Shown here piece by piece: positions 46,183 to 55,163 of a stretch of DNA of 64,000 bases. The translations under genes were made by a program, and so were the position numbers. Position 1 is the stretch's first letter. Every line of letters begins with the position of its first letter. This DNA is from Thermoplasmata archaeon (lineage in GTDB: Archaea > Thermoplasmatota > Thermoplasmata > Thermoplasmatales > Thermoplasmataceae), in contig JAKAAY010000001.1 in NCBI GenBank assembly GCA_021802055.1, forward strand, positions 1-64,000. The letters run 5' to 3'. The notes below the pieces were generated by a model. It was not told the origin of the DNA, searched no databases, and saw nothing but the letters and a program-made list of their open reading frames with translations.

Positions 46183-46558
46183 GACGGGCATTGCACATAT
46201 TTTTGCATCCCAGAATAACACCCTGATCCTCGTTACGGATGTTACCGGTGCAGAGACCATAGCGAAAGCAACGGGAGGCATGGTTGTAAAGAACGATAGA
46301 GACGAGGCAAGTCCATATGCGGCAATGAAGGCTGCAGACTTGGTGTCGGAGAAGTTGAAAGAGAGGGAGATCACCGACCTGATCATCAAAGTGAGGGCAC
46401 CAGGAGGGAACAAGTCTAAGATTCCCGGGCCAGGTGCACAATCTGCCATAAGAGCACTGTCAAGAGCAGGTTTTAAGATTGTGAGGATTGAGGAGGTCAC
46501 ACCCATACCCCATGATGGAACCAAAAAGAAAGGCGGAAAACGAGGAAGGAGAGTCTAG
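46175..46558 (+). CDS. rps11: Ribosomal protein uS11
   Basis: A 127-residue protein of the small-subunit platform. The marks are [34 protein letters not shown] and the ending [20 protein letters not shown]. The start ATG lies inside the S4 end; RpoD begins three bases after its stop. Confidence 0.97.
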   Translation: MNKTGIAHIFASQNNTLILVTDVTGAETIAKATGGMVVKNDRDEASPYAAMKAADLVSEKLKEREITDLIIKVRAPGGNKSKIPGPGAQSAIRALSRAGFKIVRIEEVTPIPHDGTKKKGGKRGRRV

Positions 46559-46561
46559 GGA

Positions 46562-47383
46562 ATGAATTTGAAGGTTCTGGAATACTCTCCACGCTTCATC
46601 AGGTTTTCAGTAAGTGGGATAACTCCAGCAATTGCAAATTCTGTCAGGAGAACGCTTATATCCGATATACCTAAACTTGCGATCGATAAAGTTGTCATCC
46701 ACCATGGTCAGATACGGGACAAGGAGGGCAACGTATACGATTCCTCTCTGGCGCTGTTCGACGAGATGATCGCATTGAGACTGTCCCTGGTGCCCATTGT
46801 CACAGATATGAAGATGAATTTCAGGGAACAGTGTACTTGCGAAGGGAAAGGGTGCCCTCTATGCACTGTCAGTTATTCTGTCAATAAACTTGGGCCTGCA
46901 TTAGTCACTTCCGGTGATATCCAGGCCGTTTCCAACCCAGATCTCAAGCCCTCAGACCCTGACATCCCTATTGTAAAGCTGGGCCCGAAACAGGCAATGC
47001 TTGTTAGCGCTGAGGCCGTTCTCGGGAGAGGGAAACAACATGCAAAGTGGCAGGCAACCTCTGGAGTTGCCTATAAGTATCACAGGGAGTTCGAAGTGGA
47101 TAAACAGGCATTTCCAGACTGGACTTCCATCAAGGAGAAGTGCCATAACTCTGTTTTGAAGGAGACCAGCAAAACCATAACTTTCACCGACGACTTTCCA
47201 TGCAGGCTCTTTAACAGACTTTTTGAATCTGACGGAGTCAAAATTACAGAGGATGATACAAATTTTGTCTTCAAGTTCGAAACGGATGGCTCGCTTGATC
47301 CACTTGAGATACTCGACTTTACATTCAAGAGGCTATCGCAGAGGCTCAATTTACTACACGAGAGCCTTGTTGGAAACGACTGA
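46562..47383 (+). CDS. rpoD: RNA polymerase subunit D
   Basis: A 273-residue assembly subunit (RpoA/Rpb3 homologue) that dimerises with subunit [20 protein letters not shown] is the dimer domain. C91, C93, C98 and C101 form a CxCx4CxxC loop like the zinc loop of Rpb3. Domain 3 (about 130-200) has one Cys only, so the 4Fe-4S cluster of some archaeal D subunits is absent. The usual downstream L18e-L13-S9 genes are missing; an IMPase follows after 68 bases with its own TATA-like sequence. Confidence 0.95.
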   Translation: MNLKVLEYSPRFIRFSVSGITPAIANSVRRTLISDIPKLAIDKVVIHHGQIRDKEGNVYDSSLALFDEMIALRLSLVPIVTDMKMNFREQCTCEGKGCPLCTVSYSVNKLGPALVTSGDIQAVSNPDLKPSDPDIPIVKLGPKQAMLVSAEAVLGRGKQHAKWQATSGVAYKYHREFEVDKQAFPDWTSIKEKCHNSVLKETSKTITFTDDFPCRLFNRLFESDGVKITEDDTNFVFKFETDGSLDPLEILDFTFKRLSQRLNLLHESLVGND

Positions 47384-47451
47384 TTGAGACTGAAACTTTT
47401 ATACAATCTCCTGAAAATTATAAAACCATTGTTGACATTATACGTCGCGGC

Positions 47452-48222
47452 ATGAACGATCTTACAGACCTTATGGTTGAAATGGGGAAGAGCATCCAGG
47501 AAGAGTTCAATTCGCGAAGAATGGAGCTTTCCCTAGGGTCCAATGCCGGCATGGGGGCTGATGGAACTCCTACCAAAGAGGCAGATAAAGTGGCTGAGGA
47601 TATCTTCATTGAGACCGTGAGATCTAATGATCTCCCATTCAACATAATAAGCGAGGAGATCGGTTATATTGACAGAGGATACAGCAAAAATCTGGTTGTT
47701 GATCCCGTGGATGGAACAACAAACCTCATTGCAGGCATCCCGTTATATGCCATTTCTGTCGCGGTAATGAAAGAAGACCTGAGATCAGCGGAATATGGCT
47801 TCATAATGAACCTATCCAATGGAAATTACTATGCATCTTCACGGGGACATGGGGTGAGCATCAATGGGGTCCCAGTATCCTCGAAAGGCCGCAGAACCGG
47901 TATTTGCATGCTTTCATCTGCAGGATATCTTGATCCGGCAAGTTCCAAGATTGTTGCCAGATGTAGCAAGGTCAGGGATCTGGGCTGTACCTCCCTGGAA
48001 ATGGCTCTGGTTGCCACCGGTGCTGCAGACGTGGTTTGCCATACAGGCAGGACCAAAGGGGTTCGCAATGTGGATATAGCAGCAGGGGCACTCATGATCT
48101 GGGAATCCGGGGGAGAAGTCCTGGACCACGCAGGTAGTAAATTGAACATGGGTCCCAGCCCTTCTGAGCGCAAACACATGATCGCGTTCCGTGATCATGA
48201 AATACTGGAGGGGTTATTCTGA
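47452..48222 (+). CDS. Inositol monophosphatase/fructose-1,6-bisphosphatase family
   Basis: A 256-residue metal-dependent sugar phosphatase. Motif 1 is DPVDGTTN at 84-91, with metal-binding E68-E69 in ISEEIG before it, and the last motif is NVDIAAGALMIWESGG. Archaeal members often hydrolyse both inositol-1-phosphate and fructose-1,6-bisphosphate. Its stop overlaps the NAD kinase start proposed here. Confidence 0.92.
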   Translation: MNDLTDLMVEMGKSIQEEFNSRRMELSLGSNAGMGADGTPTKEADKVAEDIFIETVRSNDLPFNIISEEIGYIDRGYSKNLVVDPVDGTTNLIAGIPLYAISVAVMKEDLRSAEYGFIMNLSNGNYYASSRGHGVSINGVPVSSKGRRTGICMLSSAGYLDPASSKIVARCSKVRDLGCTSLEMALVATGAADVVCHTGRTKGVRNVDIAAGALMIWESGGEVLDHAGSKLNMGPSPSERKHMIAFRDHEILEGLF

Positions 48223-49037
48223 AACTGGGTTTTGTCATCAGGAGAGGATGCGATCGTTGCGCACGCATCGTAACAAGAATTATGGAGATACTGCCGGATG
48301 ACTGGCAGGTAACAATGGATCCGGAAACTGCAAGGTTTCTTAACTGCAAGGGAAAGCCCGTTGAAAAGATGGATGTTGACATGATCATCACAATCGGTGG
48401 TGACGGCACTGTTCTGAGAACTTTGCAGGCCGCACGCTGTCCTATTCTTGGAATCAACATGGGTGGTCTCGGGTTCCTGTCAGAGGTTGAAATTGGAGAA
48501 GTGGAGAGCACCATTTACAAGCTCATCAGGGGAGATTACAGAATCGAGCGTAGCCTCAAGATGAAGGTTATGGTGAATGGGATGCGGCTTCCCGACAGCG
48601 TCAACGAAGTGCTTGTCCATTCTAACAGAATTTCGAAAATCAGGAGATTCAGCATCTCCACCAAGAACAACTTCATAGACCTTACTGCAGCAGATGGGGT
48701 GATAGTCTCAACGCCAGTGGGATCTACCTCTTATTCGTTCAGCGCAGGTGGCCCAATAATTTATCCCACCTTGAAGGCCATGGTGATCTCATACCTCGCC
48801 CCCTTCATATCAAGGTCTCGCTCAATAGTAGTTCCACCGGATGAAATCATACAGATAAAGATCATTGGAAAAGGGCAGAACTGCCTGCTTGTCATTGATG
48901 GACAGTATCAGCAGGAAGTGACCTACAGGGATGAGATACTGGTGACAATCTCAGAAAATAGTGCAGAATTTGTCACCGTTGGTAATTCATTCTTCGACAG
49001 AGTCAGGGAGAAGTTGATCAAGAATGTGGTTGATTAG
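48219..49037 (+). CDS. nadK: NAD kinase, probable CTG start codon
   Basis: A 272-residue enzyme making NADP from NAD. GGDGT is at 60-64, followed by LGINMGGLGFL, SVNEVLVHS and TPVGSTSYSFSAGGP, all family marks. The first ATG in frame (48282) would cut off the first strand; codons before it read LKLGFVIRRG, which matches the normal family start. The frame contains no ATG, GTG or TTG between the stop at 48198 and 48282. CTG 48219 lies seven bases after GGAGG (48207-48211). I therefore place the start at CTG, overlapping the IMPase stop by four bases. Confidence 0.85.
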   Translation: MKLGFVIRRGCDRCARIVTRIMEILPDDWQVTMDPETARFLNCKGKPVEKMDVDMIITIGGDGTVLRTLQAARCPILGINMGGLGFLSEVEIGEVESTIYKLIRGDYRIERSLKMKVMVNGMRLPDSVNEVLVHSNRISKIRRFSISTKNNFIDLTAADGVIVSTPVGSTSYSFSAGGPIIYPTLKAMVISYLAPFISRSRSIVVPPDEIIQIKIIGKGQNCLLVIDGQYQQEVTYRDEILVTISENSAEFVTVGNSFFDRVREKLIKNVVD

Positions 49038-49386
49038 GGAAAAGATCCTGAGAATGATAATGGAAGCATCCAAAGATACTTACCCCAGGGAGTTCGGCGC
49101 GTTGCTCAAGGCCGAAGGGGGGGTGATCTACGAGATCGCAATAATTCCCGGAACCATACAGGGAGACAGGCATACCATGTTCTGGATGTACATGAAGCCC
49201 GTAGATTTTTCCATAGTAGGAAGCGTTCATTCGCATCCCAACGGCGTAACGCTCCCTTCGGACCAGGACCTCCAGATGTTTTCAAACAATGGGCCGATCC
49301 ACATAATCGTGGGACATCCATATAACCTGCACAACTTTAACGCGTATGACCGGGCGGGGAATCCTGTGGAGATTAAGGTTGTCTGA
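49024..49386 (+). CDS. JAMM/MPN metalloprotease
   Basis: A 120-residue stand-alone JAMM domain. The zinc motif is H69-x-H71 in VHSHPNG, with S79 and D82 in PSDQD, and E23 as the probable catalytic Glu. Archaeal members cleave ubiquitin-like SAMP modifiers from proteins. It overlaps the NAD kinase by 14 bases and converges with the methylcitrate operon at adjacent stops. Confidence 0.9.
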   Translation: MWLIREKILRMIMEASKDTYPREFGALLKAEGGVIYEIAIIPGTIQGDRHTMFWMYMKPVDFSIVGSVHSHPNGVTLPSDQDLQMFSNNGPIHIIVGHPYNLHNFNAYDRAGNPVEIKVV

Positions 49387-50457
49387 TCATGGGACTTCCA
49401 GACCGACCGGACCTGTGTATTCGGACTGTGGCCTTATGATCTTGTTGTCCGAGACCTGCTCCATATAGTGTGCAGACCAACCAAAGACCCTGGAAGCGGC
49501 AAAAATGGGCAGATAGAACTTCTCCTCGATTCCCAGTGTATGCATCAGCAGAGCCCCGTAGAAGTCCAGGTTGGCAGGTATGTGCTTTTCCTCCCACATG
49601 TAGTTCTCCATTGCTTCTGCATAACTCAGGAATTTTTCCGCCTCTCGTAGGGTTCTGAGCTTTGATTTGACATACTGGGCCCTTGGATCCTTTATCTTGT
49701 ATACCCTGTGCCCGAATCCCATGATTTTCTCTTTCCTGGCGAGTTTGTCCATGACAAAGCTTACGGCTTCATCGTCGGATCTGAATTTCAGCAGGTACTG
49801 CAAAATTTCGGAGTTGGCCCCGCCATGCAGGGGCCCCTTGAGCGTTGAAATTGCAGCTGTAACCGCGCTTACGGGGTCTGCAAGCGTGGACGCTGCAACT
49901 CTGAGTGCGAAGGTTGAGGCGTTAAACTCGTGTTCCATGTACATTATCATGAGTTTTTCCAGATATCCCGCCTTCTTCCTGTCAGCATTGCCTGTAAGGA
50001 GTGAAAAAAACCGTTCTGCGTAGGTGGTATTTGGGACCTGAATCTCTTTGCGTCCCGTGATTGCAGCGTCAGAGTGAAAGATTATTGATGGCATCTTAGC
50101 GGCTATCTCCATCAGCAACTCCCCGTTTGTCTTGTGGGAATATGGAGATAATGATACCACGGACCTGAGGTCATTCATTATGTTTGGCTCCTTCATGAGT
50201 TTCATGACTTCCAGCACTCTGGCGTCCAGTCTTGAATTCTTTACAAGGAACTCTGAGAATTGCACCTTCTCGTCCATGGAAGGCAGCTTTCCGTGGAAAA
50301 CAAGATAAGCCACGGATTCAAAATCCTTTTTCTCGGCCAGATCCACAACCCTGTATCCCCGGTAAAGAAGGTTTCCTTCCCTGTCTGTGGTGGCGATGGC
50401 AGTCCTGTCAACGATAACACCCTCAAGCCCTTTTGCGACTCTTATCTCTTCAACCAT
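49387..50457 (-). CDS. prpC: Citrate/2-methylcitrate synthase
   Basis: A 356-residue enzyme condensing an acyl-CoA with oxaloacetate. GPLHGGANSEILQYL carries the first catalytic His and GFGHRVYK the second. The position directly after PrpB, two bases downstream, argues for 2-methylcitrate synthase, but such enzymes often accept acetyl-CoA too. It is the third gene of the prp operon. Confidence 0.92.
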   Translation of the reverse strand: MVEEIRVAKGLEGVIVDRTAIATTDREGNLLYRGYRVVDLAEKKDFESVAYLVFHGKLPSMDEKVQFSEFLVKNSRLDARVLEVMKLMKEPNIMNDLRSVVSLSPYSHKTNGELLMEIAAKMPSIIFHSDAAITGRKEIQVPNTTYAERFFSLLTGNADRKKAGYLEKLMIMYMEHEFNASTFALRVAASTLADPVSAVTAAISTLKGPLHGGANSEILQYLLKFRSDDEAVSFVMDKLARKEKIMGFGHRVYKIKDPRAQYVKSKLRTLREAEKFLSYAEAMENYMWEEKHIPANLDFYGALLMHTLGIEEKFYLPIFAASRVFGWSAHYMEQVSDNKIIRPQSEYTGPVGLEVP

Positions 50458-50459
50458 TC

Positions 50460-51347
50460 CTATCTATCTCCTTCTGACAATTCCTGGTCTTCCTTGGCAT
50501 AATCCGAATATCCGATTACGTCGTAATATTCCTTCCTGTCCATCAAGTTTGAAATGAATCCTGACTGCGTTCCATGGAGTTTCAGTTCCCTGTAGGTAAC
50601 GTCTATGGTCTTGAGCGCTGCCCTGAATGCCGTGAGTGGAAATATCACCATTTTGTATCCAAGCGTTCTGATCTCGTCTACAGACAGAAGTGGACTCTTG
50701 CCGAACTCTGTCATGTTGGCGAGAAGGGGTGCCTTGACTTCCCTTGCAAACCTGGCGAATTCCTCCCTGGATTCCAGCGCTTCTGTAAAGATAATGTCCG
50801 CGCCGGAGTCAAGATAGATCTTGGCCCGTTCAATGGCATCCTCCATGCCGTTTACAGATCTCGCATCCGTCCTTGCAATGATCTGGAAGTCGCTGTTTTT
50901 CCTTGCCTGGACAGCCGCAACAATCTTCCGGGCCATGTCCTCCGGTCCAACCAGGGTCTTTCCATCAAGATGCCCGCATCTCTTGGGCAATACCTGATCC
51001 TCTATGTGAATTCCTGCGGCCCCGGCAGACTCCAGCAGTCGGACAGTCCTTGTGACGTTGACCGCTTCCCCGAAGCCGGTATCTGCATCCACTATGAGCG
51101 GAGCCCTTGTAACAGAGGTGATACGCCTCACTTCCTCTGCAACCTCGGAAAGAGTGGTCACAGAAATATCAGGCATACCCATGGCGCCTGCGATGCCGGA
51201 TCCGGAAAGATAAAGGGCGTTGAAACCTGCTCTTTCGGCAAGCACTGCAGATATGCCGTTGAATACTCCCGCACAGGCGACAAATGACTTCAGCTGCTCA
51301 TAAAGGGCTCGCGGACCTCCGTTCACATTATCTCTTAACAGAGACAT
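50460..51347 (-). CDS. prpB: 2-methylisocitrate lyase
   Basis: A 295-residue member of the ICL/PEP mutase family that splits 2-methylisocitrate into pyruvate and succinate. The signature is KRCGHLDGK (122-130, catalytic C125) with IVDADTGFG (85-93) before it. The KRCGH form and length fit PrpB rather than the longer isocitrate lyase. It overlaps prpD by 20 bases. Confidence 0.93.
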   Translation of the reverse strand: MSLLRDNVNGGPRALYEQLKSFVACAGVFNGISAVLAERAGFNALYLSGSGIAGAMGMPDISVTTLSEVAEEVRRITSVTRAPLIVDADTGFGEAVNVTRTVRLLESAGAAGIHIEDQVLPKRCGHLDGKTLVGPEDMARKIVAAVQARKNSDFQIIARTDARSVNGMEDAIERAKIYLDSGADIIFTEALESREEFARFAREVKAPLLANMTEFGKSPLLSVDEIRTLGYKMVIFPLTAFRAALKTIDVTYRELKLHGTQSGFISNLMDRKEYYDVIGYSDYAKEDQELSEGDR

Positions 51348-52722
51348 TGGAAACTACCTCCATAAGCTCCCGAGCATCTCGCTTCTCGAAGTCTTTCACC
51401 ACTTCGAGAACCGCGTTTGCCGAATCTTCTCCCATCATTTTTACCCCTTTGTTCTTCAGATCCTCCCATGTATATGGGTTTTTGAAATGGCCCCTGGGTA
51501 CGTTCAGATCGGATCTGAACTCACCGGAGTCCGTAATAACATGTATGGAGAATGGCAGGTAGTCTGGGTACATGGAATTATACTTGTCCGTAACGGTGAA
51601 CGTAATCTTGTCCATAAGATCCAGAATCTTGGGATCAGAGAGATAACTGTTACTATAAGACCCTGGCTCAGGGTCTCCGTAAAGAAGTGAATAGGCGATG
51701 ATGAATGGCATGCTGTGATCTGCAGTTTCCTTGGTCTTTGGCCGCAATTTTTCCGGGTCCTTTATGATTATTCTGTGTGCAACAGAGAATGTTTCTACAA
51801 AGATCTTCTGGATCTTACCCTTAATCCTATCTCTGAGCCCGCATGACACTTCAGCGGCGCTCATTGCGTGGTACTCCACCGGGTAGTTCTTGATCATGGT
51901 CTTCCTTACCCTGGTATTGTCGAGTTCGAGGTTGAAGCCGCCAGTGACCTGCTGGAAGAATCCCATTTCACCTGTGAAAATTGGGGAAGGTCCGGTGAAA
52001 CCCTCATCTGCAAGCAGCAGGGCAAAGACACTGTTCCTGCTTGCGTCAGCTGCCGTGGCCCCTTTCCACATACTGAGTTCTCCTGCCCTTGTCTGCCTCA
52101 TGCTGATGTTATTGTTCAGGCCTAGGCTGACTGCATTCTCGAATTTCTTCTCTTCCAGCTGGAGCAGTGAAGCAAGTCCCGCAGCCGAGGATATGCTGAT
52201 GTATGTGACGTGATCCCATCCAAGATCGCGTATGCATATAGCGTCAGAAAGTGCGCCCACCACTTCGTATGCCACGTCTATGGCCCTTATTGCCCGTTCA
52301 CCTTTTATGTCCATGGCCTCTGAAACGGCAAGTATGGGAGGTATGTTATCTGACGGGTGCAGAGCCTCCTTTGAGAGATATGTGTCATTGTAGTCAAGAT
52401 ATCTGGTCATTGTTCCGTTTATGAAGGCTGCTGTATCCACTGTAGCTTTCTCACTGGAGAAGTACACCGAGGCATTGTATCTCCCTGTGGATGGTAGAAG
52501 AGCTCTCCTGATTATATTAACAGGTGTCGCGTCTTTTGCACCATAGGAAACAAAGATGGAGTCGCCTATTCGCTTCTTTATCTCGTCCCTGTCAGTCCTA
52601 TCTATGCCGCCAGCCATTACTTTCTCTGAGAAATTGAACAGTTTGGAGATGATGGAGTCCATTGACAGACGATATTCCGGCGATATATGAAACTGTTCTG
52701 CAGTGAGCATGGTGAGTTGCAC
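51328..52722 (-). CDS. prpD: 2-methylcitrate dehydratase, MmgE/PrpD family
   Basis: A 464-residue dehydratase. Family stretches are YLDYNDTYLSKEALHPSDN and KNYPVEYHAMSAAE, with the ending region PRGHFKNP. It converts 2-methylcitrate toward 2-methyl-cis-aconitate. The start is GTG 52722 or ATG 52710. As first gene of prpD-prpB-prpC it gives all enzymes of a methylcitrate route except the aconitase step and propionyl-CoA synthesis. Confidence 0.92.
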   Translation of the reverse strand: MQLTMLTAEQFHISPEYRLSMDSIISKLFNFSEKVMAGGIDRTDRDEIKKRIGDSIFVSYGAKDATPVNIIRRALLPSTGRYNASVYFSSEKATVDTAAFINGTMTRYLDYNDTYLSKEALHPSDNIPPILAVSEAMDIKGERAIRAIDVAYEVVGALSDAICIRDLGWDHVTYISISSAAGLASLLQLEEKKFENAVSLGLNNNISMRQTRAGELSMWKGATAADASRNSVFALLLADEGFTGPSPIFTGEMGFFQQVTGGFNLELDNTRVRKTMIKNYPVEYHAMSAAEVSCGLRDRIKGKIQKIFVETFSVAHRIIIKDPEKLRPKTKETADHSMPFIIAYSLLYGDPEPGSYSNSYLSDPKILDLMDKITFTVTDKYNSMYPDYLPFSIHVITDSGEFRSDLNVPRGHFKNPYTWEDLKNKGVKMMGEDSANAVLEVVKDFEKRDARELMEVVSNVSVKR

Positions 52723-52790
52723 GATCGTATTGATTTAGCAACTGCCTGTGGTAAAATAGCCCGCTTATGGCAGGAGTCTGCCCGCAGGAT

Positions 52791-53816
52791 TCAGGTATGC
52801 ACATGTTTTTTGACCACAATGGACGCGGACACATGCCACTGGTTTGGGGCATACGACTTTACAATCCGTTTCTCATCCACGGTTATGCTTGCCGGGATAA
52901 ATGAAAGGTTGTCCAGAAGAAACTGGTCTATGGATCTAAGCCTGGAGGTATCAAGCAGGAAGTGAAGGACAATTCTTCCCCCATCCTTGAGACTGTGGAA
53001 AGCGTGTTCCACGTACTCCAGTGATCTGAAGTTACCCATTAAGGCAAGATCGATCTTCTCGTCAGGTTCAAAATCCCTGCAATCTGCATTGATGCCATGG
53101 ATCAGATGGCTTACACCGTTCATCCTTGCCGACTGTTCAAGGAATTTGATTGAATCGGGGTTAATGTCGGTGCAATATATCTTTGCTACCCCGGAATATT
53201 TTGCTATGGGCAGGGAAAAATATCCTATTCCAGAGAACATGTCAAAGATCGTTGAGCCCGGCGAGGCAAGCCCTGCTGCAGCAATCCTCTCGTTTACGTT
53301 GCCGGGAGAGAACATAACTCTCTCTGGGTCAAAGCAATAGTATATCCCATTTTCCTTGTGGATGGTGATGCCTGGTTCCCCATACGCCAGTCTCACCGCA
53401 GGCTGCCTCATTTCACCTGAAATTCTTCCCGTAAGCAGATAGATGCGATCTATGCCCATCACGGTGGCGATAGTTTTCAGCACGCGCTTATCTTCACATC
53501 CTGCGAATGGTTTCAGCATCAGTGACTGCCCATATCTCACGAAGGCGCTGGGAAAATCAGCGGGCAGACCGCTGGCCAGTAGTTCCCTGTTCACGTCCGA
53601 AGAGGGAGACCTTAAAGCGGCACGTGGAGAGAATTCCAATTCCACTGTGTCATAATCACCTGCATGAGAGCCTTCCCTAAGTGGGACAATCACGTAATTC
53701 CCGCTCTTCTCTATCCTGAGATCTTTCCTAACAGCGTTCAGGTTCAGCAGCCTCCTTATGTGGTAATCTGCCTCTTCCCTTGGGATCAGTGCCCCTCTGC
53801 ATCTGGTCATCTCCAT
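52791..53816 (-). CDS. Trm5/TYW2 (Met-10+) family protein, probably Taw2
   Basis: A 341-residue Rossmann-fold SAM-binding protein. The SAM loop is DMFSGIGYFSLPIAK and the acidic strand end is IYCTDINPDS. Where Trm5 methylases have NLP, this has LMGNFRSLEYV, as in Taw2, which transfers an aminocarboxypropyl group in wyosine synthesis at tRNA-Phe G37. Plain Trm5 is the alternative. ATG 53816 is chosen since GAGGTGGAG precedes it; the frame extends to 53882. Confidence 0.8.
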   Translation of the reverse strand: MEMTRCRGALIPREEADYHIRRLLNLNAVRKDLRIEKSGNYVIVPLREGSHAGDYDTVELEFSPRAALRSPSSDVNRELLASGLPADFPSAFVRYGQSLMLKPFAGCEDKRVLKTIATVMGIDRIYLLTGRISGEMRQPAVRLAYGEPGITIHKENGIYYCFDPERVMFSPGNVNERIAAAGLASPGSTIFDMFSGIGYFSLPIAKYSGVAKIYCTDINPDSIKFLEQSARMNGVSHLIHGINADCRDFEPDEKIDLALMGNFRSLEYVEHAFHSLKDGGRIVLHFLLDTSRLRSIDQFLLDNLSFIPASITVDEKRIVKSYAPNQWHVSASIVVKKHVHT

Positions 53817-53897
53817 AGTGGCTCCACCTCTAGCTGGTAATCTGCGTAAATCCTGATGTAATAGCCAACCATAAATCATCATATTACATTACTGGTC

Positions 53898-55163
53898 ATG
53901 CCTTCATCAGAGGAACTATTCCGTGAATCTTCTAGACTTTTTCCTGGAGGGGTAAATTCACCGGTAAGGAGATTTGATCCATATCCCCTGTTCATGAGCC
54001 GTGCCAAAGGTTCAAACCTCATAGACACCGAGGGCAGAGCGTACATAGATTATTGCCTTGGGTTCGGCCCCATGATCCTTGGGCATGGCCATCCTGAGCT
54101 CAGGAAGGCCCTTCAGAAGCAGGTTGATGCCGGGGTACTCTTCGGGACGCCCTCTGAGCTCGAGATCACCCTGGCAAAGAAAATCAGGTCATCGGTTACG
54201 TCCATAGAAGAGATGCGTTTCACAAATTCTGGAACGGAGGCGACTATGCACGCGTTACGCCTAGCCAGGGCATATACGGGGCGGAATTTAATCCTTAAGT
54301 TTGAGGGCGGGTACCATGGCTCGCATGACTATTCCCTTATAAGGTCAGGCAGCGGTGCTCTCAATTTTGGTTCTCCTTCGTCTCCTGGCATACCGTCTCA
54401 GGTATCATCTACAGTTCTGGTCGGAAGATATAACCACCTGGGTACCCTTGAGAGATTATTCCTCAATCACGGCAAGGACATTGCTGCTGTCATCCTTGAG
54501 CCCGTTATGGGAAATGCAGGTTTGATCCTCCCGGATGCGGAATTCCTGAAATATCTCAGGCAGATGGCTTCTGATTATGGAGCCCTGTTGATCTTCGATG
54601 AGGTGATAACAGGCTACAGATTCAGGTATGGCGCATTTCAGGATATGGTCGGAATAAGGCCGGACATAACTGTGCTCGGCAAGATAATAGGAGGAGGTCT
54701 GCCTATAGGCCTTTTCGGAGGGAGAACCGACATAATGGAACTGGTTTCACCTCATGGAGACGTCTATGAAGCGGGTACCTTCAGTGCAAACCCGCTTTCC
54801 ATGACTGCAGGTATAGCTACCCTTTCCACTCTGGAAAAGGCTGATTACGGGAAGCTGTCACATATGCTGGGAGAACTTGTGACCGGCTTTTCAGATGTCA
54901 TGCAGACGACCGGAGTTCCCTTCACCATCAACTCTCTCGTTTCAGCATTCCAGATTTTCTTCGGCACGGATAAGGTCAACACATATGATGATGCAATGAA
55001 GTCCCAGAAGGGGAAATACATGGAAATTTTCCTTGGTTTGCTGAAGAAGGGCATATATATGGCCCCTGGTCAGTACGAAACCAACTTTATCAGCTTTGCA
55101 CATGACGATGAGGATATCGCCAGGACAGTGTATGCTCTCAGGGAAATGATACATGCCGGATAA
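53898..55163 (+). CDS. hemL: Glutamate-1-semialdehyde 2,1-aminomutase
   Basis: A 421-residue PLP enzyme making 5-aminolevulinate. The start FPGGVNSPVRRFDPYP and the middle GTEATMHALRLARAYTGR are diagnostic; the PLP Lys is in VLGKIIGGGLPIG. It is the first gene of hemL-hemC-hemD and overlaps hemC by 11 bases. Confidence 0.95.
   Translation: MPSSEELFRESSRLFPGGVNSPVRRFDPYPLFMSRAKGSNLIDTEGRAYIDYCLGFGPMILGHGHPELRKALQKQVDAGVLFGTPSELEITLAKKIRSSVTSIEEMRFTNSGTEATMHALRLARAYTGRNLILKFEGGYHGSHDYSLIRSGSGALNFGSPSSPGIPSQVSSTVLVGRYNHLGTLERLFLNHGKDIAAVILEPVMGNAGLILPDAEFLKYLRQMASDYGALLIFDEVITGYRFRYGAFQDMVGIRPDITVLGKIIGGGLPIGLFGGRTDIMELVSPHGDVYEAGTFSANPLSMTAGIATLSTLEKADYGKLSHMLGELVTGFSDVMQTTGVPFTINSLVSAFQIFFGTDKVNTYDDAMKSQKGKYMEIFLGLLKKGIYMAPGQYETNFISFAHDDEDIARTVYALREMIHAG

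Noticed and set aside
46832-46864. Cys cluster in RpoD as an iron-sulfur site
   Set aside because: CxCx4CxxC at residues 91-101 matches the Rpb3 zinc loop; the domain that holds the 4Fe-4S cluster in other archaea has only one Cys here.
49387-50457. Citrate synthase of the TCA cycle only
   Set aside because: It is two bases from prpB in one operon with prpD, which favours the methylcitrate route, though dual use is possible.
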